Shown here piece by piece: positions 28,634-37,544 of a DNA stretch of 64,000 nucleotides. The notes under the pieces were generated by a model. The model did no database searches. It saw only the letters and a list, made by a program, of their open reading frames with translations, and had not been told where the DNA came from. Made by a program: the position numbers and the translations under genes. Source of the DNA: Pseudidiomarina terrestris (GTDB lineage: Bacteria; Pseudomonadota; Gammaproteobacteria; Enterobacterales; Alteromonadaceae); assembly GCF_030466405.1 (NCBI RefSeq), contig NZ_JAGGJF010000001.1:1-64000 (forward strand), given 5' to 3'. Position 1 is the first letter of the stretch; each line of letters starts with the position of its first letter.

Positions 28634-29372
28634 AGTCTTCATCAGCTGACTGAATCAGCTGCGCTTCCTGCTCGCCAAAAAACGCCACTCTGCTGGCAAT
28701 ATCTGCTGTCGCAATCTGCTCTGCCAGGGTCAGGTAATCCTGATAGTGCCGTGCTTCTGAACGCAGCAATGACACGTAAAACTCGCCTATAGGCCCAGGC
28801 AGCCGTGGTGCAAGTCTGGCGAAGCGTTCGCAGGAACGCGCCTCGATATAAGCACCACAAATTAACTTATCGACCAGCGTAGCGGGCTCATGGGTTCGCA
28901 CATGCCGCAGCAGCTCCCGCGCATAACGGCTCGAGCTGACGTTTTGGTACTGAATACCATGACTTTCGGCGATCTCCAGCACCTGATAGAAATGGTGCAG
29001 CTCCTCTTTAATAAGCAGTACCATTTTATCAATCAACGCTTGGCTATAAGGGCTGTCCGCACGCGCAGTCATGGCTTTTTTCAGGCCTTTTTGATGCTTC
29101 AACTCGCGCCAGTCGCCGCGCATCCGGTAGGTAAAATCTTCATAAGGTTGCAGCCACTGTAACAACGCATCACCACTTTCCTGGTCTACCGCGTAGCGGC
29201 GAATGAGCAGCATCGCACTTTGCGCAGCTTTTAACTCGCACACCATATGATCGCATAACAGGATGGATAAGTTCTCTGGCTTTTCGGCTTCCGCCAGCCA
29301 CTCGGCAGGAGTTTCACACCTTAAAAAATCACGTACGGGCGATAAGAGCTGTTCGATAGCTGCTGAGTTCAT
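28590..29372 (-). CDS. miaE: tRNA-(ms2io6A)-hydroxylase
   Basis: MiaE hydroxylates the isopentenyl group of ms2i6A37 in tRNA using a di-iron centre. The 260-residue protein has the ferritin-like ligand pattern: Glu and His in LCDHMVCELKAAQSA, EELHHFYQV, EARSCERFA and SEARHYQDY. The start at 29372 (MNSAAIEQLL) fits homologues better than an in-frame start 12 bases upstream. The enzyme is present in only some gammaproteobacteria. Confidence 0.92.
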   Translation of the reverse strand: MNSAAIEQLLSPVRDFLRCETPAEWLAEAEKPENLSILLCDHMVCELKAAQSAMLLIRRYAVDQESGDALLQWLQPYEDFTYRMRGDWRELKHQKGLKKAMTARADSPYSQALIDKMVLLIKEELHHFYQVLEIAESHGIQYQNVSSSRYARELLRHVRTHEPATLVDKLICGAYIEARSCERFARLAPRLPGPIGEFYVSLLRSEARHYQDYLTLAEQIATADIASRVAFFGEQEAQLIQSADEDFKFHSGRPQAKAVV

Positions 29373-29458
29373 AGGGAAGACCAAATCACAAAGTTAATCA
29401 TCAAAAGACTGGCGCGCTAGTGTACTAAGAAATTGCCGGAATTGTCACTGAAAAAGCC

Positions 29459-29489
29459 TTGACTCTGCTGAAAATCCGACCAATATAGA
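29459..29489 (+). promoter_or_regulatory. Candidate promoter of the Yip1-family gene
   Basis: TTGACT (29459-29464) is followed by AATATA after 17 bases or by TATAGA after 19. The 192-base gap to the divergent miaE holds no other clear signal except an AT-rich run before the ribosome binding site. Confidence 0.45.
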
Positions 29490-29564
29490 TAGTAAGTCGA
29501 CCCAAAAATCGGCGTAAAAAAATAATAATAAATTTTACAAAACAACGAGAAGTAGAGGTTCACC

Positions 29565-30161
29565 ATGATTTTGAATCACATTTGGGGACTGTACGCACAC
29601 CCTCGCGAAGAGTGGAAAAGTATTGACGCACGTCATGAGAGTATGACCTTTGCCTTAAGTCATATCCTTATTGTTGCATTAATACCCTGTGCTGCGGCCT
29701 ACTACGCATCTGCAGTACTTGGCTGGAGTATTGGCGCCCGTGAAGAGACTTACCTGACACAAAGTAGTGCGATTACCATGGCAGTTGCTATGTACGTGGG
29801 CATCATTGTGGCTGCATTTGCACTGGCATATTTAATTCACTGGATGGCTAAAACTTTCGGTGCTGCGCCAACCTTCACCCAATCGATGGAGCTCGCCGCT
29901 TATACAGCAACGCCTGCCATCATGTCGGGAGTTGCCGCACTTTATCCTGAGTTGTGGTTTGTTACTATGGCTTTCTTAGCCGGCGTCGCTTACTCCGTGT
30001 ATTTGCTTTACTCAGGCGTCCCTATCCTTATGCATATTCCCGAAGAGCGCGGCTTTATTTATGCCAGCTCAGTGGTTACCGCGGGCCTTATTATGCTTGT
30101 CGTCCTGATGGTGACCTCGGCAATGGTCTGGACCAATGGCTTCATGCCACAGTTCATGTAA
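29565..30161 (+). CDS. Yip1 family inner-membrane protein
   Basis: A 198-residue protein with about five membrane segments. It starts MILNHIWGLYAHPREEW, and this Trp-Gly/Pro-x-x-x-Trp opening is the mark of bacterial Yip1/YIPF-domain proteins. The function in bacteria is unknown. It stands alone, with its own promoter candidate and two terminators behind it. Confidence 0.82.
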   Translation: MILNHIWGLYAHPREEWKSIDARHESMTFALSHILIVALIPCAAAYYASAVLGWSIGAREETYLTQSSAITMAVAMYVGIIVAAFALAYLIHWMAKTFGAAPTFTQSMELAAYTATPAIMSGVAALYPELWFVTMAFLAGVAYSVYLLYSGVPILMHIPEERGFIYASSVVTAGLIMLVVLMVTSAMVWTNGFMPQFM

Positions 30162-30165
30162 TAAA

Positions 30166-30189
30166 AATAAGCTCTGCTTATTCTTTTTT
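30166..30189 (+). terminator. First of two tandem terminators
   Basis: AATAAGC / GCTTATT with a 3-base loop followed by CTTTTTT, starting a few bases after the Yip1-family stop codon. Confidence 0.8.
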
Positions 30190-30217
30190 AAAAAGCTGGC
30201 CTCTGTCAGCTTTTTTT
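30190..30217 (+). terminator. Second of two tandem terminators
   Basis: AAAAGCTG / CAGCTTTT with a 7-base loop followed by more T. It directly abuts the first hairpin. Confidence 0.8.
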
Positions 30218-30367
30218 ATGCGCCCTGCAAATCAAAATGTCGGCTAACCTGGCCCTCTTATCGCAAGTTTGTAGGGTTTTGCGGGGGCTTGTGCGTACAA
30301 TAGTAAAATCATTGCCAATTTTCTGATAGTCTGTGCCAGATTAAACCATTCAACGACAGGTAAATGT

Positions 30368-31666
30368 ATGCGGGATAATAACAAAAAGCTCAGCTTAACA
30401 ACGCGTATCGTCATCGGTATGTTTTCGGGCGTCGCCGTCGGCTTCTTCTTGAAACTCTTTTTTCCAGACAGTCTTTTCGTCGAAGGCTACTTGACCAAAG
30501 GTTTGTTCCACGTCGTTGGGCAAATATTTATCAGTTCACTGCAAATGCTGGTAGTGCCATTAGTGTTTGTATCACTCGTGGTCGGTACCTGCTCCATCAG
30601 CGACCCAAGTAAACTCGGTCGACTCGGCGGTAAAGCGGTAAGTCTGTACATGGTCACTACCGCCATTGCGATTTCATTCGCAATTTTCGCTGCCGTCCTC
30701 ATTCAACCAGGTGCGGGCGTTGAATTACAATCCGATGCCACCTTTGAGCCAAGTCAGGCGCCTTCTCTGGCTCAGGTGATTATCGACCTGTTCCCGAAGA
30801 ATCCGTTCTCGGCTATGGCCAGCGGTAATATGCTGCAAATCATCGTTTTTGCGCTGCTGTTTGGTATTGCGATGGCATTGGTCGGAAAACCTGGTGACCG
30901 CTTACGTGGCTTCTTTGAGGACTTCAACGAAGTCATCATGAAACTTGTCATTATTCTGATGAATCTGGCCCCTTATGGTGTCTTTGCGCTGATGGCGAAA
31001 CTCTTTAGCGAGACTCAGTTTGAGACCATCTTCAGTCTCGGCAAGTATTTCTTGCTGGTGTTCTTCGTGCTGATTTTACACGGGGTCGTCACCTACTCGC
31101 TGATCCTCAAAGGACTGACAGGTTTAAGCCCTTGGACCTTCCTGAAAAAAATGCGCGAAGTGCAGATTTTCGGCTTCAGTACCTCAAGCAGTAACGCAAC
31201 CATTCCAGTCACCCTGGAAACCGTGACTAAACGGCTTGGTGTCAATAACAGTATCGGTTCTTTCACGGTGCCACTGGGTGCGACCATCAACATGGACGGC
31301 ACTGCAATTATGCAGGGTGTCGCCACTGTTTTTATTGCGCAAGTCTACCTTGTCGACCTCAGTATTGCCGATTACGCAATGGTAGTACTGACCGCAACAC
31401 TTGCCAGTATCGGCACCGCAGGCGTACCTGGCGTTGGCCTGATTATGCTGGCCATGGTCCTTGGACAAGTTGGCTTACCGGTGGAAGGTATTGCCCTCAT
31501 TATTGGTGTCGATCGCTTACTTGATATGACGCGTACCTCAGTGAATGTCACCGGTGATGCGATGGTGAGCCTAGTGGTTGCGAAAAGCGAGGGTGAGCTG
31601 GATGAGAAAATATTTAATGACAGTGAAGCCGACCTGAAAGAACGCGACGTTGCAGATCAGCTGTAA
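30368..31666 (+). CDS. Dicarboxylate/amino acid:cation symporter (DAACS family)
   Basis: A 432-residue symporter of the GltP/DctA/GltPh family. The re-entrant loop 1 serine motif STSSSNATIPVTLETV (about 273-288) and the NMDGTAIMQG motif in TM7 (about 311-320) are intact, as is the DRLLDMTRTSVNVTGD motif of TM8. Glutamate, aspartate or C4-dicarboxylates are likely substrates, with Na+ or H+ coupling. It is a single-gene unit. Confidence 0.93.
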   Translation: MRDNNKKLSLTTRIVIGMFSGVAVGFFLKLFFPDSLFVEGYLTKGLFHVVGQIFISSLQMLVVPLVFVSLVVGTCSISDPSKLGRLGGKAVSLYMVTTAIAISFAIFAAVLIQPGAGVELQSDATFEPSQAPSLAQVIIDLFPKNPFSAMASGNMLQIIVFALLFGIAMALVGKPGDRLRGFFEDFNEVIMKLVIILMNLAPYGVFALMAKLFSETQFETIFSLGKYFLLVFFVLILHGVVTYSLILKGLTGLSPWTFLKKMREVQIFGFSTSSSNATIPVTLETVTKRLGVNNSIGSFTVPLGATINMDGTAIMQGVATVFIAQVYLVDLSIADYAMVVLTATLASIGTAGVPGVGLIMLAMVLGQVGLPVEGIALIIGVDRLLDMTRTSVNVTGDAMVSLVVAKSEGELDEKIFNDSEADLKERDVADQL

Positions 31667-31675
31667 ATCGAACCC

Positions 31676-31698
31676 AGGGGGCGTGTTAAAACGCCCCC
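31676..31698. terminator. Possible weak terminator between convergent genes
   Basis: GGGGGCG / CGCCCCC forms a strong 7-base stem with an 8-base loop, overlapping the end of the minus-strand lipoprotein gene. Neither strand has a good T-run after it, so the call is tentative. Confidence 0.4.
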
Positions 31699-32387
31699 AT
31701 TTCCCGCCAGACAAAACGCATTAATTCTCGGGTATCGACGGTCATAGTTTCAGTATTGCCGCGTATGGCTTGCTGCATGAGCTGCTCGAGTAATGGCCCT
31801 AAAACGCTGTCTACCCATTCCTGGCTGGTTTGCTGGCTATGCACCGGGGGTAGCTCCAAGCGTTTAAGTTTAACGCTTAGCACGGGCTTACCCTGATCAA
31901 ACAGATTCACTACGACATCTTCCAGAGTCACGGCATCGACACTCCAGAAAACTTCCTCACTGGCACGTTGCACCGGTAACTGAGCCTGTACCTTGTCGAT
32001 AAGGTCGTGAAGATTTGACTGCCCCTCACCGTAATAGGCAATCGTCAGTTGCGCGTTGCTGATTTGTGCGCGTTCCAGGCGCAAGTGTTGCTGTTGCTGA
32101 GTCAGCCAGTCGCCGTTTAACCGGACTTGCTCCGCCCATAGCAACTGGTTCAGGCCAGCGTCGAGTTGCGGCACCCGCGTTTTCACACCAACATCGGTGG
32201 CCAGTAACTCGGCGGTCAGGGTGTTCAATTCAAAAGCGCTGTAACTAAAGTCTGCATCGTAATTTTTATCGACACGTTCCGTAAGTTGCTGCGCAACGCG
32301 TTCAGACAAGGTTTGCTCGGGTACGGCTTCAGCGCAGCCCGACATAGCGAGGGCCAGAACCCCTCCGAGCCAAACAAATTTGTTCAT
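31686..32387 (-). CDS. Uncharacterised lipoprotein
   Basis: I do not recognise this 233-residue protein. The chosen start (MNKFVWLGGVLALAMSGC) gives a lipoprotein signal with Cys at about 18. The mature part is mixed alpha/beta and repeats phrases such as AEQVRLNGDWL and VTLEDVVVNLFD that resemble AsmA/DUF945-type proteins of the envelope, but the match is weak. It lies just downstream of the smrA-like gene on the same strand. Confidence 0.65.
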   Translation of the reverse strand: MNKFVWLGGVLALAMSGCAEAVPEQTLSERVAQQLTERVDKNYDADFSYSAFELNTLTAELLATDVGVKTRVPQLDAGLNQLLWAEQVRLNGDWLTQQQQHLRLERAQISNAQLTIAYYGEGQSNLHDLIDKVQAQLPVQRASEEVFWSVDAVTLEDVVVNLFDQGKPVLSVKLKRLELPPVHSQQTSQEWVDSVLGPLLEQLMQQAIRGNTETMTVDTRELMRFVWREMGAF

Positions 32388-32388
32388 G

Positions 32389-32973
32389 TTAGAGTCCTTG
32401 TTTCTGACGCTTTTGATGGAGTTCGCGGTTTTCGTGCTTTTGTTCCGCATTTTTACGCAACATCACATACACCGAGCCGGCTCCGCCATGGTGCCGTTGC
32501 GCACTATGGTAGGCCATTACGGGTTCAAGCTGCTGCAGCCATTTTGCCACGTAACTTTTAAGTAACGCCGGATGAGGTTTGGAATGACGCCCCATACCAT
32601 GGACCACAATCGCCGACCGCACTCCGCGCCGGTGACAAAGCTGAATGAACTCAAACAGCGCTTCACGAGCACGGCGCAAAGAATGGTGGTGCAGGTCCAG
32701 GGTCGCCTCGATCGTGTACTGCCCTTGCTTTAAACGCTTAAATACGCCGTGTTGCACGCCATCACGACGGAACTCCACCATCGCCTCAGGCTCAACGAAG
32801 TCGACGAACTCCATCGACAAGTAATTGATATCATCTTCCAGGTTCTTCTCAGCCGCTTTCCTGCGGGCAGCCTGCGCCGCCGTTGGCTTGGCTTTCTGAG
32901 GTTCAATGACATCACTGGCCAGGGGTTTTACGCCGGCCATTTCTTGTAAAAACTCATCAAAATCGTCACTCAT
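32389..32973 (-). CDS. smrA: Smr-domain DNA endonuclease SmrA-like
   Basis: A 194-residue protein with a C-terminal Smr domain. It shows TLDLHHHSLRRAREAL (about 91-106), the IVVHGMGRHSKPHPALLKSYVAKWL motif and HHGGAGSVYVML near the end. The N-terminal 80 residues are charged and match the extension seen in E. coli SmrA. Smr domains have nicking activity in vitro; the cell role is unclear. It is separated from sohB by 12 bases. Confidence 0.88.
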   Translation of the reverse strand: MSDDFDEFLQEMAGVKPLASDVIEPQKAKPTAAQAARRKAAEKNLEDDINYLSMEFVDFVEPEAMVEFRRDGVQHGVFKRLKQGQYTIEATLDLHHHSLRRAREALFEFIQLCHRRGVRSAIVVHGMGRHSKPHPALLKSYVAKWLQQLEPVMAYHSAQRHHGGAGSVYVMLRKNAEQKHENRELHQKRQKQGL

Positions 32974-32985
32974 AACTACTCCAGT

Positions 32986-33975
32986 TTACGACTTTGTTAA
33001 AAACTCCCGAATACTGGTTAGTACGGCAGTAACGTTCTTTCCGATCCGTTCACCAAGCGGGCGTTTCTCGTAATAGCGGATGTGGTAAATACCATGGTCC
33101 TTGCAGCGTGCCAGCAACCAGCTGTCGGTGGTACAAATTTCATCAACCAGATCCATTTCTAAGGCTTTTTCTGCGGTCCAGTACTCCCCCGTTGCGACCT
33201 GATCAAGGTCAACTTTGGGCCGGTACTGAACGATATGGTTCTTAAACTGAGCGTGGATTTGCTCCAAATCTTCTTTAAACTTACGTCGCCCAGCATCCGT
33301 GTTCTCACCAAATACCGTTAAGGTGCGTTTATAATCGCCAGCGGTCACGGTTTCAAAATCAACATCGTGTTTTTTCAGCCAGCGATGAAAGTTTGGTAAT
33401 TGTGCAACCACACCGATAGAACCAATGATAGCAAAAGGTGCAGCAATAACTTTATCCGCCACCGCCGCCATCATGTAACCACCACTGGCTGCTACTTTAT
33501 CGACACCAATAACAAGCTCAAGTTCAGCATCACGCAGGCGTTGCAGTTGCGCTGCACCAAGACCGTAGCCGTGGACGACGCCGCCAGGGCTCTCTAAACG
33601 GACAAAAACCGTATCACCAGCTTTAGCTGCACCTATCACGGCGTTAACCTCGCGCTGCAGATTGTCGACCTCATGCGCGTCTAGGCTTCCCTTGAAGTCA
33701 ATCACGAACACGCGTTGCTCGGCAGCTTGTTCGTTTTTCTCTGCTTTGCGTGCTTGCTTTTGCGCCTGCTTACGCTGTTTCTTGCCTAAGGTTTCCAAGC
33801 TGATGGTCTGAGCGCTGTCACGCAGATCTCGCGACAGATTCCTGACCTGTAACTCTCCGTCTTGTCGTCGCTGCCGCTGGGCCGCATTACTTATGATGGC
33901 AACGATCAACATCACCACCATCAGAATAATGGCAGCTTTCACCACGAAGTCCGCTATTTCTAGTATAAACTCCAT
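32986..33975 (-). CDS. sohB: Inner-membrane protease SohB (S49 family)
   Basis: The 329-residue protein starts MEFILEIADFVVKAA behind GAGGA at 33975; a longer frame is not supported. One N-terminal membrane segment (about 8-28) is followed by a charged Lys/Gln/Ala coil (about 60-85) and a ClpP-like S49 domain. The catalytic Ser is in VAASGGYMMAAVADKV and the supporting loop in IIGSIGVV. It is probably a periplasmic-facing peptidase related to SppA. Confidence 0.93.
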   Translation of the reverse strand: MEFILEIADFVVKAAIILMVVMLIVAIISNAAQRQRRQDGELQVRNLSRDLRDSAQTISLETLGKKQRKQAQKQARKAEKNEQAAEQRVFVIDFKGSLDAHEVDNLQREVNAVIGAAKAGDTVFVRLESPGGVVHGYGLGAAQLQRLRDAELELVIGVDKVAASGGYMMAAVADKVIAAPFAIIGSIGVVAQLPNFHRWLKKHDVDFETVTAGDYKRTLTVFGENTDAGRRKFKEDLEQIHAQFKNHIVQYRPKVDLDQVATGEYWTAEKALEMDLVDEICTTDSWLLARCKDHGIYHIRYYEKRPLGERIGKNVTAVLTSIREFLTKS

Positions 33976-34012
33976 AATATCCTCGTCTGGGAACTCACTT
34001 TGGTTTGCCGTA

Positions 34013-34040
34013 TAAAAAAGGGCCGACAAGCGGCCCTTTT
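34013..34040. terminator. Intrinsic terminator downstream of the VolA-like lipase
   Basis: AAAGGGCCG / CGGCCCTTT stem with a 5-base loop and A/T flanks. On the minus strand the T-run follows the hairpin, so it ends the lipase message before sohB. Confidence 0.85.
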
Positions 34041-34066
34041 GCAACTCATGAGACTAATTATACAGG

Positions 34067-36457
34067 TTATTGCTTGATCACTGCAGTGTTGGTCACCGGA
34101 ATTGCGGTTGCATCGGTGCTAAACCAGCCTGCTGCCTGCAGCTGCATTTCCATGGTGGCTGCAGCTGAAGCGGATGGATCCACAATTGAACCATGGTCAC
34201 CAGCAATGAAGCGCACCGCACCGGACACCGTTGACCCGTCCGTACTTGCTGTGGTTTGCGTGATCGCAGGTAACTGTAATGCACTAATCAGCGGCTCAGT
34301 ACCTGCCAGAGGTTTACCCTGAACAGCGTTAGGGATGACCTGGTCAGGCAATACATCAGCACCATTACCGACGACTTCCATCAGGTGAATCGGGCTGTCG
34401 TTCGCGACGACCTGAGCTGCATAATTAATAGGGTCTGCAGAATCAACCACCGCTTGAGCGGCGAAGGCAAACTGCTCGAATACACTATTAACTTCAGCTT
34501 GTTCCGCTGCTGACAGACTTGCCCAGAACTGCTGATACACTTGAATTAATAAGCCCTGGAACTGCGGCGAAGTCGGTGCAACACCTGCTTGTTGCGCGGC
34601 GCTGTTCACAGCTGCAGCAAAGTCTTCATTTGCTGCATAGAGCAACTGACTCTTCACAACAGGACCAAATGACGGCGACGCTAACAAGAAGTTCGCAATG
34701 CTGGCACCCGGCGCCATTAAGGAGGTCGCGTTGACTTTAAATAAGCCTGAAGCTGGCGCCAGAGAGCCTGACATAGGCTCATTCGCCATAGCTGTGAAGC
34801 CTGTACCTGCAATCGCACCCAATGAGTGACCAATGAAGAACACGTCCTGACCATTCAGTGGAGCGCCCATCGCAGCGTTAAGACTTAAACGCAGGCCCAA
34901 CAAGTCGGAAATTGACTGACGCAGGTTGTCCCGGGCCGTCAACAGACTGCCAAGGTTCATGTACGCAGTCGCACTACCTGTGGTCGCGTTGATTGGACCG
35001 TAGCCACGATCACCGTGTAACGGGTGGTCAATCGCCACAGAAGCAAAGCCCATCACCGACAACGTTCCGGCGATACCAAAGGCATTTGTTTTCTCACCGG
35101 TAATACCATGCTGGAAAATCACCACTGGCCAGCCGTTTGCCGGCTCAGAGATTGGCGCAAGACCCTGTGCAGCACGTACCATATTCGCAGTATCAACATC
35201 AGGAACAGTAACAATCGCAGGAACATCAACGGCAGCAGTTGTTGCTGGTACCGGGTTGAACTTGGTCAGATGACGTTCTTCATCGATGCCTGGGAAATCG
35301 TAACAATTGTAGGGTGGTAACAGACGCGTTGGATCTTCAAATGCAAGAGGATCAATCGCCCCGGCGGGTAACGCACCCGCTTGTACCGCACCTAAAATCG
35401 ACGCCGGACTATCACACATTGCGCGCCAGCGACCGTTTAACGGCGCTTGCGGATTTTCTGCCGTCGGCACAGCTGAGTAATAAGGCAAGGTGACCTGCCC
35501 TTGATACAACTGCGCGGACGCTGCTGCCAGGTATGCAGGGTCTTGCGGATTCTCTGCTAAACGACCTGAAGCCACCAGTACGTCAGCCACAGTCATGCCG
35601 GTCGGCTGTGCCATCAATGCTGGCCCGCCGCCTTGTGAGAACTGCTGTGCCATCAACCCTTTAATTGCACCGAAGACATCTGTAATCGACTGGGTGGTGA
35701 AACTTGAAGTCAAAATAATTTCACTACGGTCAACACCTGCTGCAACCAGCGCATCTTCATGGCTGTTGATCAGACGTTGCAAGCCTACTGCCGAGGCGTC
35801 CCCGGAAACTGGGTTGCTATCAGCATCACGTTTCATCAGACCATAGGTTTGCGATGGTTTTACATCACGTCCCATAGTGTCCTGAATATTGGTGGTGAGC
35901 ACTGCCACGTAGCCGGTTTTAGCCTTTAACGGACGCAATGGGATAACCGCGACGCCAGCCGGGCCGGTAGCGCGCACGATGAAGTCAACACCATGCGTCA
36001 GTTCACCGGCCACGGCACAAGTTGCCGCCGGGCTTGCTGCTGCACAATCAGGGCTGACTGCACTGCCGCCCATGATGGTTTCGAATAAACGTACGCTACC
36101 TGCTGCTTCCAGGGTGGCAGCGTCAACTTCGATGGTGTTGCCATTTTCGTCCAGTGGCAACGAGAAACTGAAGGTCAGCGTCGAGTGCGTGCCCCAGCCA
36201 TCAAGGCCGTTCAGAGCGACTTGCGGGTCGCTGTTGTCTGATGGGTCAGCCACCGGGATGTTCAAGGTGCCATCGACACTACCACTCAACAAAATATTTG
36301 AAGGTACTGGAATTGCACCATTACTCGGGTCGAATACTGCGCGAGTCGCGTTGACTTGGAATTCTGTTGTTGCTGAAGGTGGTGCTTCTTCGCCACTACC
36401 GCAACCAGCTAAGGTAAAGGCACTAGCAATGGCCGTTACAAGCAAGAGTTTTTTCAT
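34067..36457 (-). CDS. VolA/Pla-1/cef family extracellular lipase, lipoprotein
   Basis: The 796-residue protein starts MKKLLLVTAIASAFTLAGC, a clear lipoprotein signal with lipidated Cys19. The alpha/beta-hydrolase nucleophile elbow is FIGHSLGAIAGTGF (about 555-568). N-terminal sequence features such as RAVFDPSNGAIPVPSNILL are characteristic of the VolA/Pla-1/cef group, which includes the surface-exposed lysophospholipase VolA of Vibrio cholerae. A role in taking fatty acids from external phospholipids is likely by family. A 237-base gap separates it from the divergent yciK; nothing more specific was seen there. Confidence 0.88.
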   Translation of the reverse strand: MKKLLLVTAIASAFTLAGCGSGEEAPPSATTEFQVNATRAVFDPSNGAIPVPSNILLSGSVDGTLNIPVADPSDNSDPQVALNGLDGWGTHSTLTFSFSLPLDENGNTIEVDAATLEAAGSVRLFETIMGGSAVSPDCAAASPAATCAVAGELTHGVDFIVRATGPAGVAVIPLRPLKAKTGYVAVLTTNIQDTMGRDVKPSQTYGLMKRDADSNPVSGDASAVGLQRLINSHEDALVAAGVDRSEIILTSSFTTQSITDVFGAIKGLMAQQFSQGGGPALMAQPTGMTVADVLVASGRLAENPQDPAYLAAASAQLYQGQVTLPYYSAVPTAENPQAPLNGRWRAMCDSPASILGAVQAGALPAGAIDPLAFEDPTRLLPPYNCYDFPGIDEERHLTKFNPVPATTAAVDVPAIVTVPDVDTANMVRAAQGLAPISEPANGWPVVIFQHGITGEKTNAFGIAGTLSVMGFASVAIDHPLHGDRGYGPINATTGSATAYMNLGSLLTARDNLRQSISDLLGLRLSLNAAMGAPLNGQDVFFIGHSLGAIAGTGFTAMANEPMSGSLAPASGLFKVNATSLMAPGASIANFLLASPSFGPVVKSQLLYAANEDFAAAVNSAAQQAGVAPTSPQFQGLLIQVYQQFWASLSAAEQAEVNSVFEQFAFAAQAVVDSADPINYAAQVVANDSPIHLMEVVGNGADVLPDQVIPNAVQGKPLAGTEPLISALQLPAITQTTASTDGSTVSGAVRFIAGDHGSIVDPSASAAATMEMQLQAAGWFSTDATAIPVTNTAVIKQ

Positions 36458-36694
36458 GAGGCTTCCCCAATCCTTGTTCGTGTTGTTATGTTTTGAGCAC
36501 CTGTAGATGCTTTTGTTTATCTCGCCTATCATCGCCTTTTATAACTGGTAGGACAAGACGCACACTTAACAAAATTTTATACACCGCTGACGCCTAAGAT
36601 AAAAGTATTTTTCAAGAATTTCTCGCCAGTAGCTGAGAATCCAGACAAAAAACAGTAAACTGAGACACAACATTCACAGCAAGTGTAAGCCGAA

Positions 36695-37441
36695 ATGACA
36701 GACATACATAAAGACAAAGTAGCAAATTATAACCTGGAAGGAAAAGTAATCTTAGTCACCGGTGCCGGAGATGGTATTGGCAAGGAAGCGGCTATGACCT
36801 TCGCCGATGCCGGTGCCACGGTTATTTTACTCGGTCGCACGGTCAGCAAGCTGGAGCTTGTCTATGACGCTATACTGGCCGCAGGGGGCCCGCAGCCGGC
36901 GATTGTCCCACTTGATATGAAAGGCGCGACTAAGACTCATTACCAGGGGCTGTGCGCGACTATCGAAGAGCAATTTGGTCGTCTTGACGGGTTATTACAA
37001 AATGCCAGTTTGCTAGGTGTCCTGTCCCCTTTCGAGCATATTGACCATGGCAGCTGGAACGATGTTTTGCAGGTCAATGTCACCGCACAGTTTATGATGA
37101 CCCAAGCTCTGATGCCGGTACTGAAAAAAGCACCTCATGCCTCGATTGTCTTCACCTCCTCCGGTGTGGGTCGTAAAGGTCGCGCGTTCTGGGGGCCTTA
37201 CGCAGTGAGTAAGTTTGCTACAGAAGGTTTAGCACAGGTCATGGCGGATGAATACGAAGGCAGCAACGTCCGCGTTAATGTTATCAACCCCGGCGCAACG
37301 CGCACCAGCATGCGCTCACGCGCCTACCCTGGCGAAGACCCGATGAAGCTAAAAACACCAGCAGATCTTATGCCAACCTACTTATATTTGATGAGCGACG
37401 CCAGTCTCGACGTCAACGGTCAATCTTTAGACGCTCAATAG
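36695..37441 (+). CDS. yciK: YciK family short-chain oxidoreductase
   Basis: A 248-residue SDR with the NAD(P) loop TGAGDGIG (about 23-30), LLQNASLLG in place of the usual NNAG, and the catalytic Ser-Tyr-Lys as SSGVG...YAVSKFA (about 154-175). The length and the QNAS variant match E. coli YciK. The substrate is unknown. Confidence 0.93.
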   Translation: MTDIHKDKVANYNLEGKVILVTGAGDGIGKEAAMTFADAGATVILLGRTVSKLELVYDAILAAGGPQPAIVPLDMKGATKTHYQGLCATIEEQFGRLDGLLQNASLLGVLSPFEHIDHGSWNDVLQVNVTAQFMMTQALMPVLKKAPHASIVFTSSGVGRKGRAFWGPYAVSKFATEGLAQVMADEYEGSNVRVNVINPGATRTSMRSRAYPGEDPMKLKTPADLMPTYLYLMSDASLDVNGQSLDAQ

Positions 37442-37449
37442 CATTCATC

Positions 37450-37474
37450 GCCTCGGCTTCGGTCGGGGCTTTTT
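37450..37474 (+). terminator. Intrinsic terminator after yciK
   Basis: GCCTCGGC / GTCGGGGC stem (G-U pairs allowed) with a TTCG tetraloop and a T-run. Confidence 0.88.
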
Positions 37475-37478
37475 CTAG

Positions 37479-37507
37479 TTGACATATAGGGTACGGGGGT
37501 ATACTTT
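37479..37507 (+). promoter_or_regulatory. Promoter and CsoR-type operator of csoR-copA
   Basis: A consensus TTGACA (37479-37484) precedes TATAGGGTACGGGGGTATA (37486-37504), a G-tract flanked by inverted TATA bases, typical of CsoR/RcnR-family operators. TATACT (37500-37505, spacer 15) or TACTTT (37502-37507, spacer 17) would be the -10. The operator fills the space between the two elements, so bound repressor would exclude polymerase. Confidence 0.7.
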
Positions 37508-37544
37508 AACCCTTAATCAATTGACCGTTTTCGAGGCACCCTAA

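Noticed and set aside
34013-34040. GC-rich hairpin near sohB considered as an RNA gene or attachment site
   Set aside because: It fits a plain intrinsic terminator with A/T flanks.
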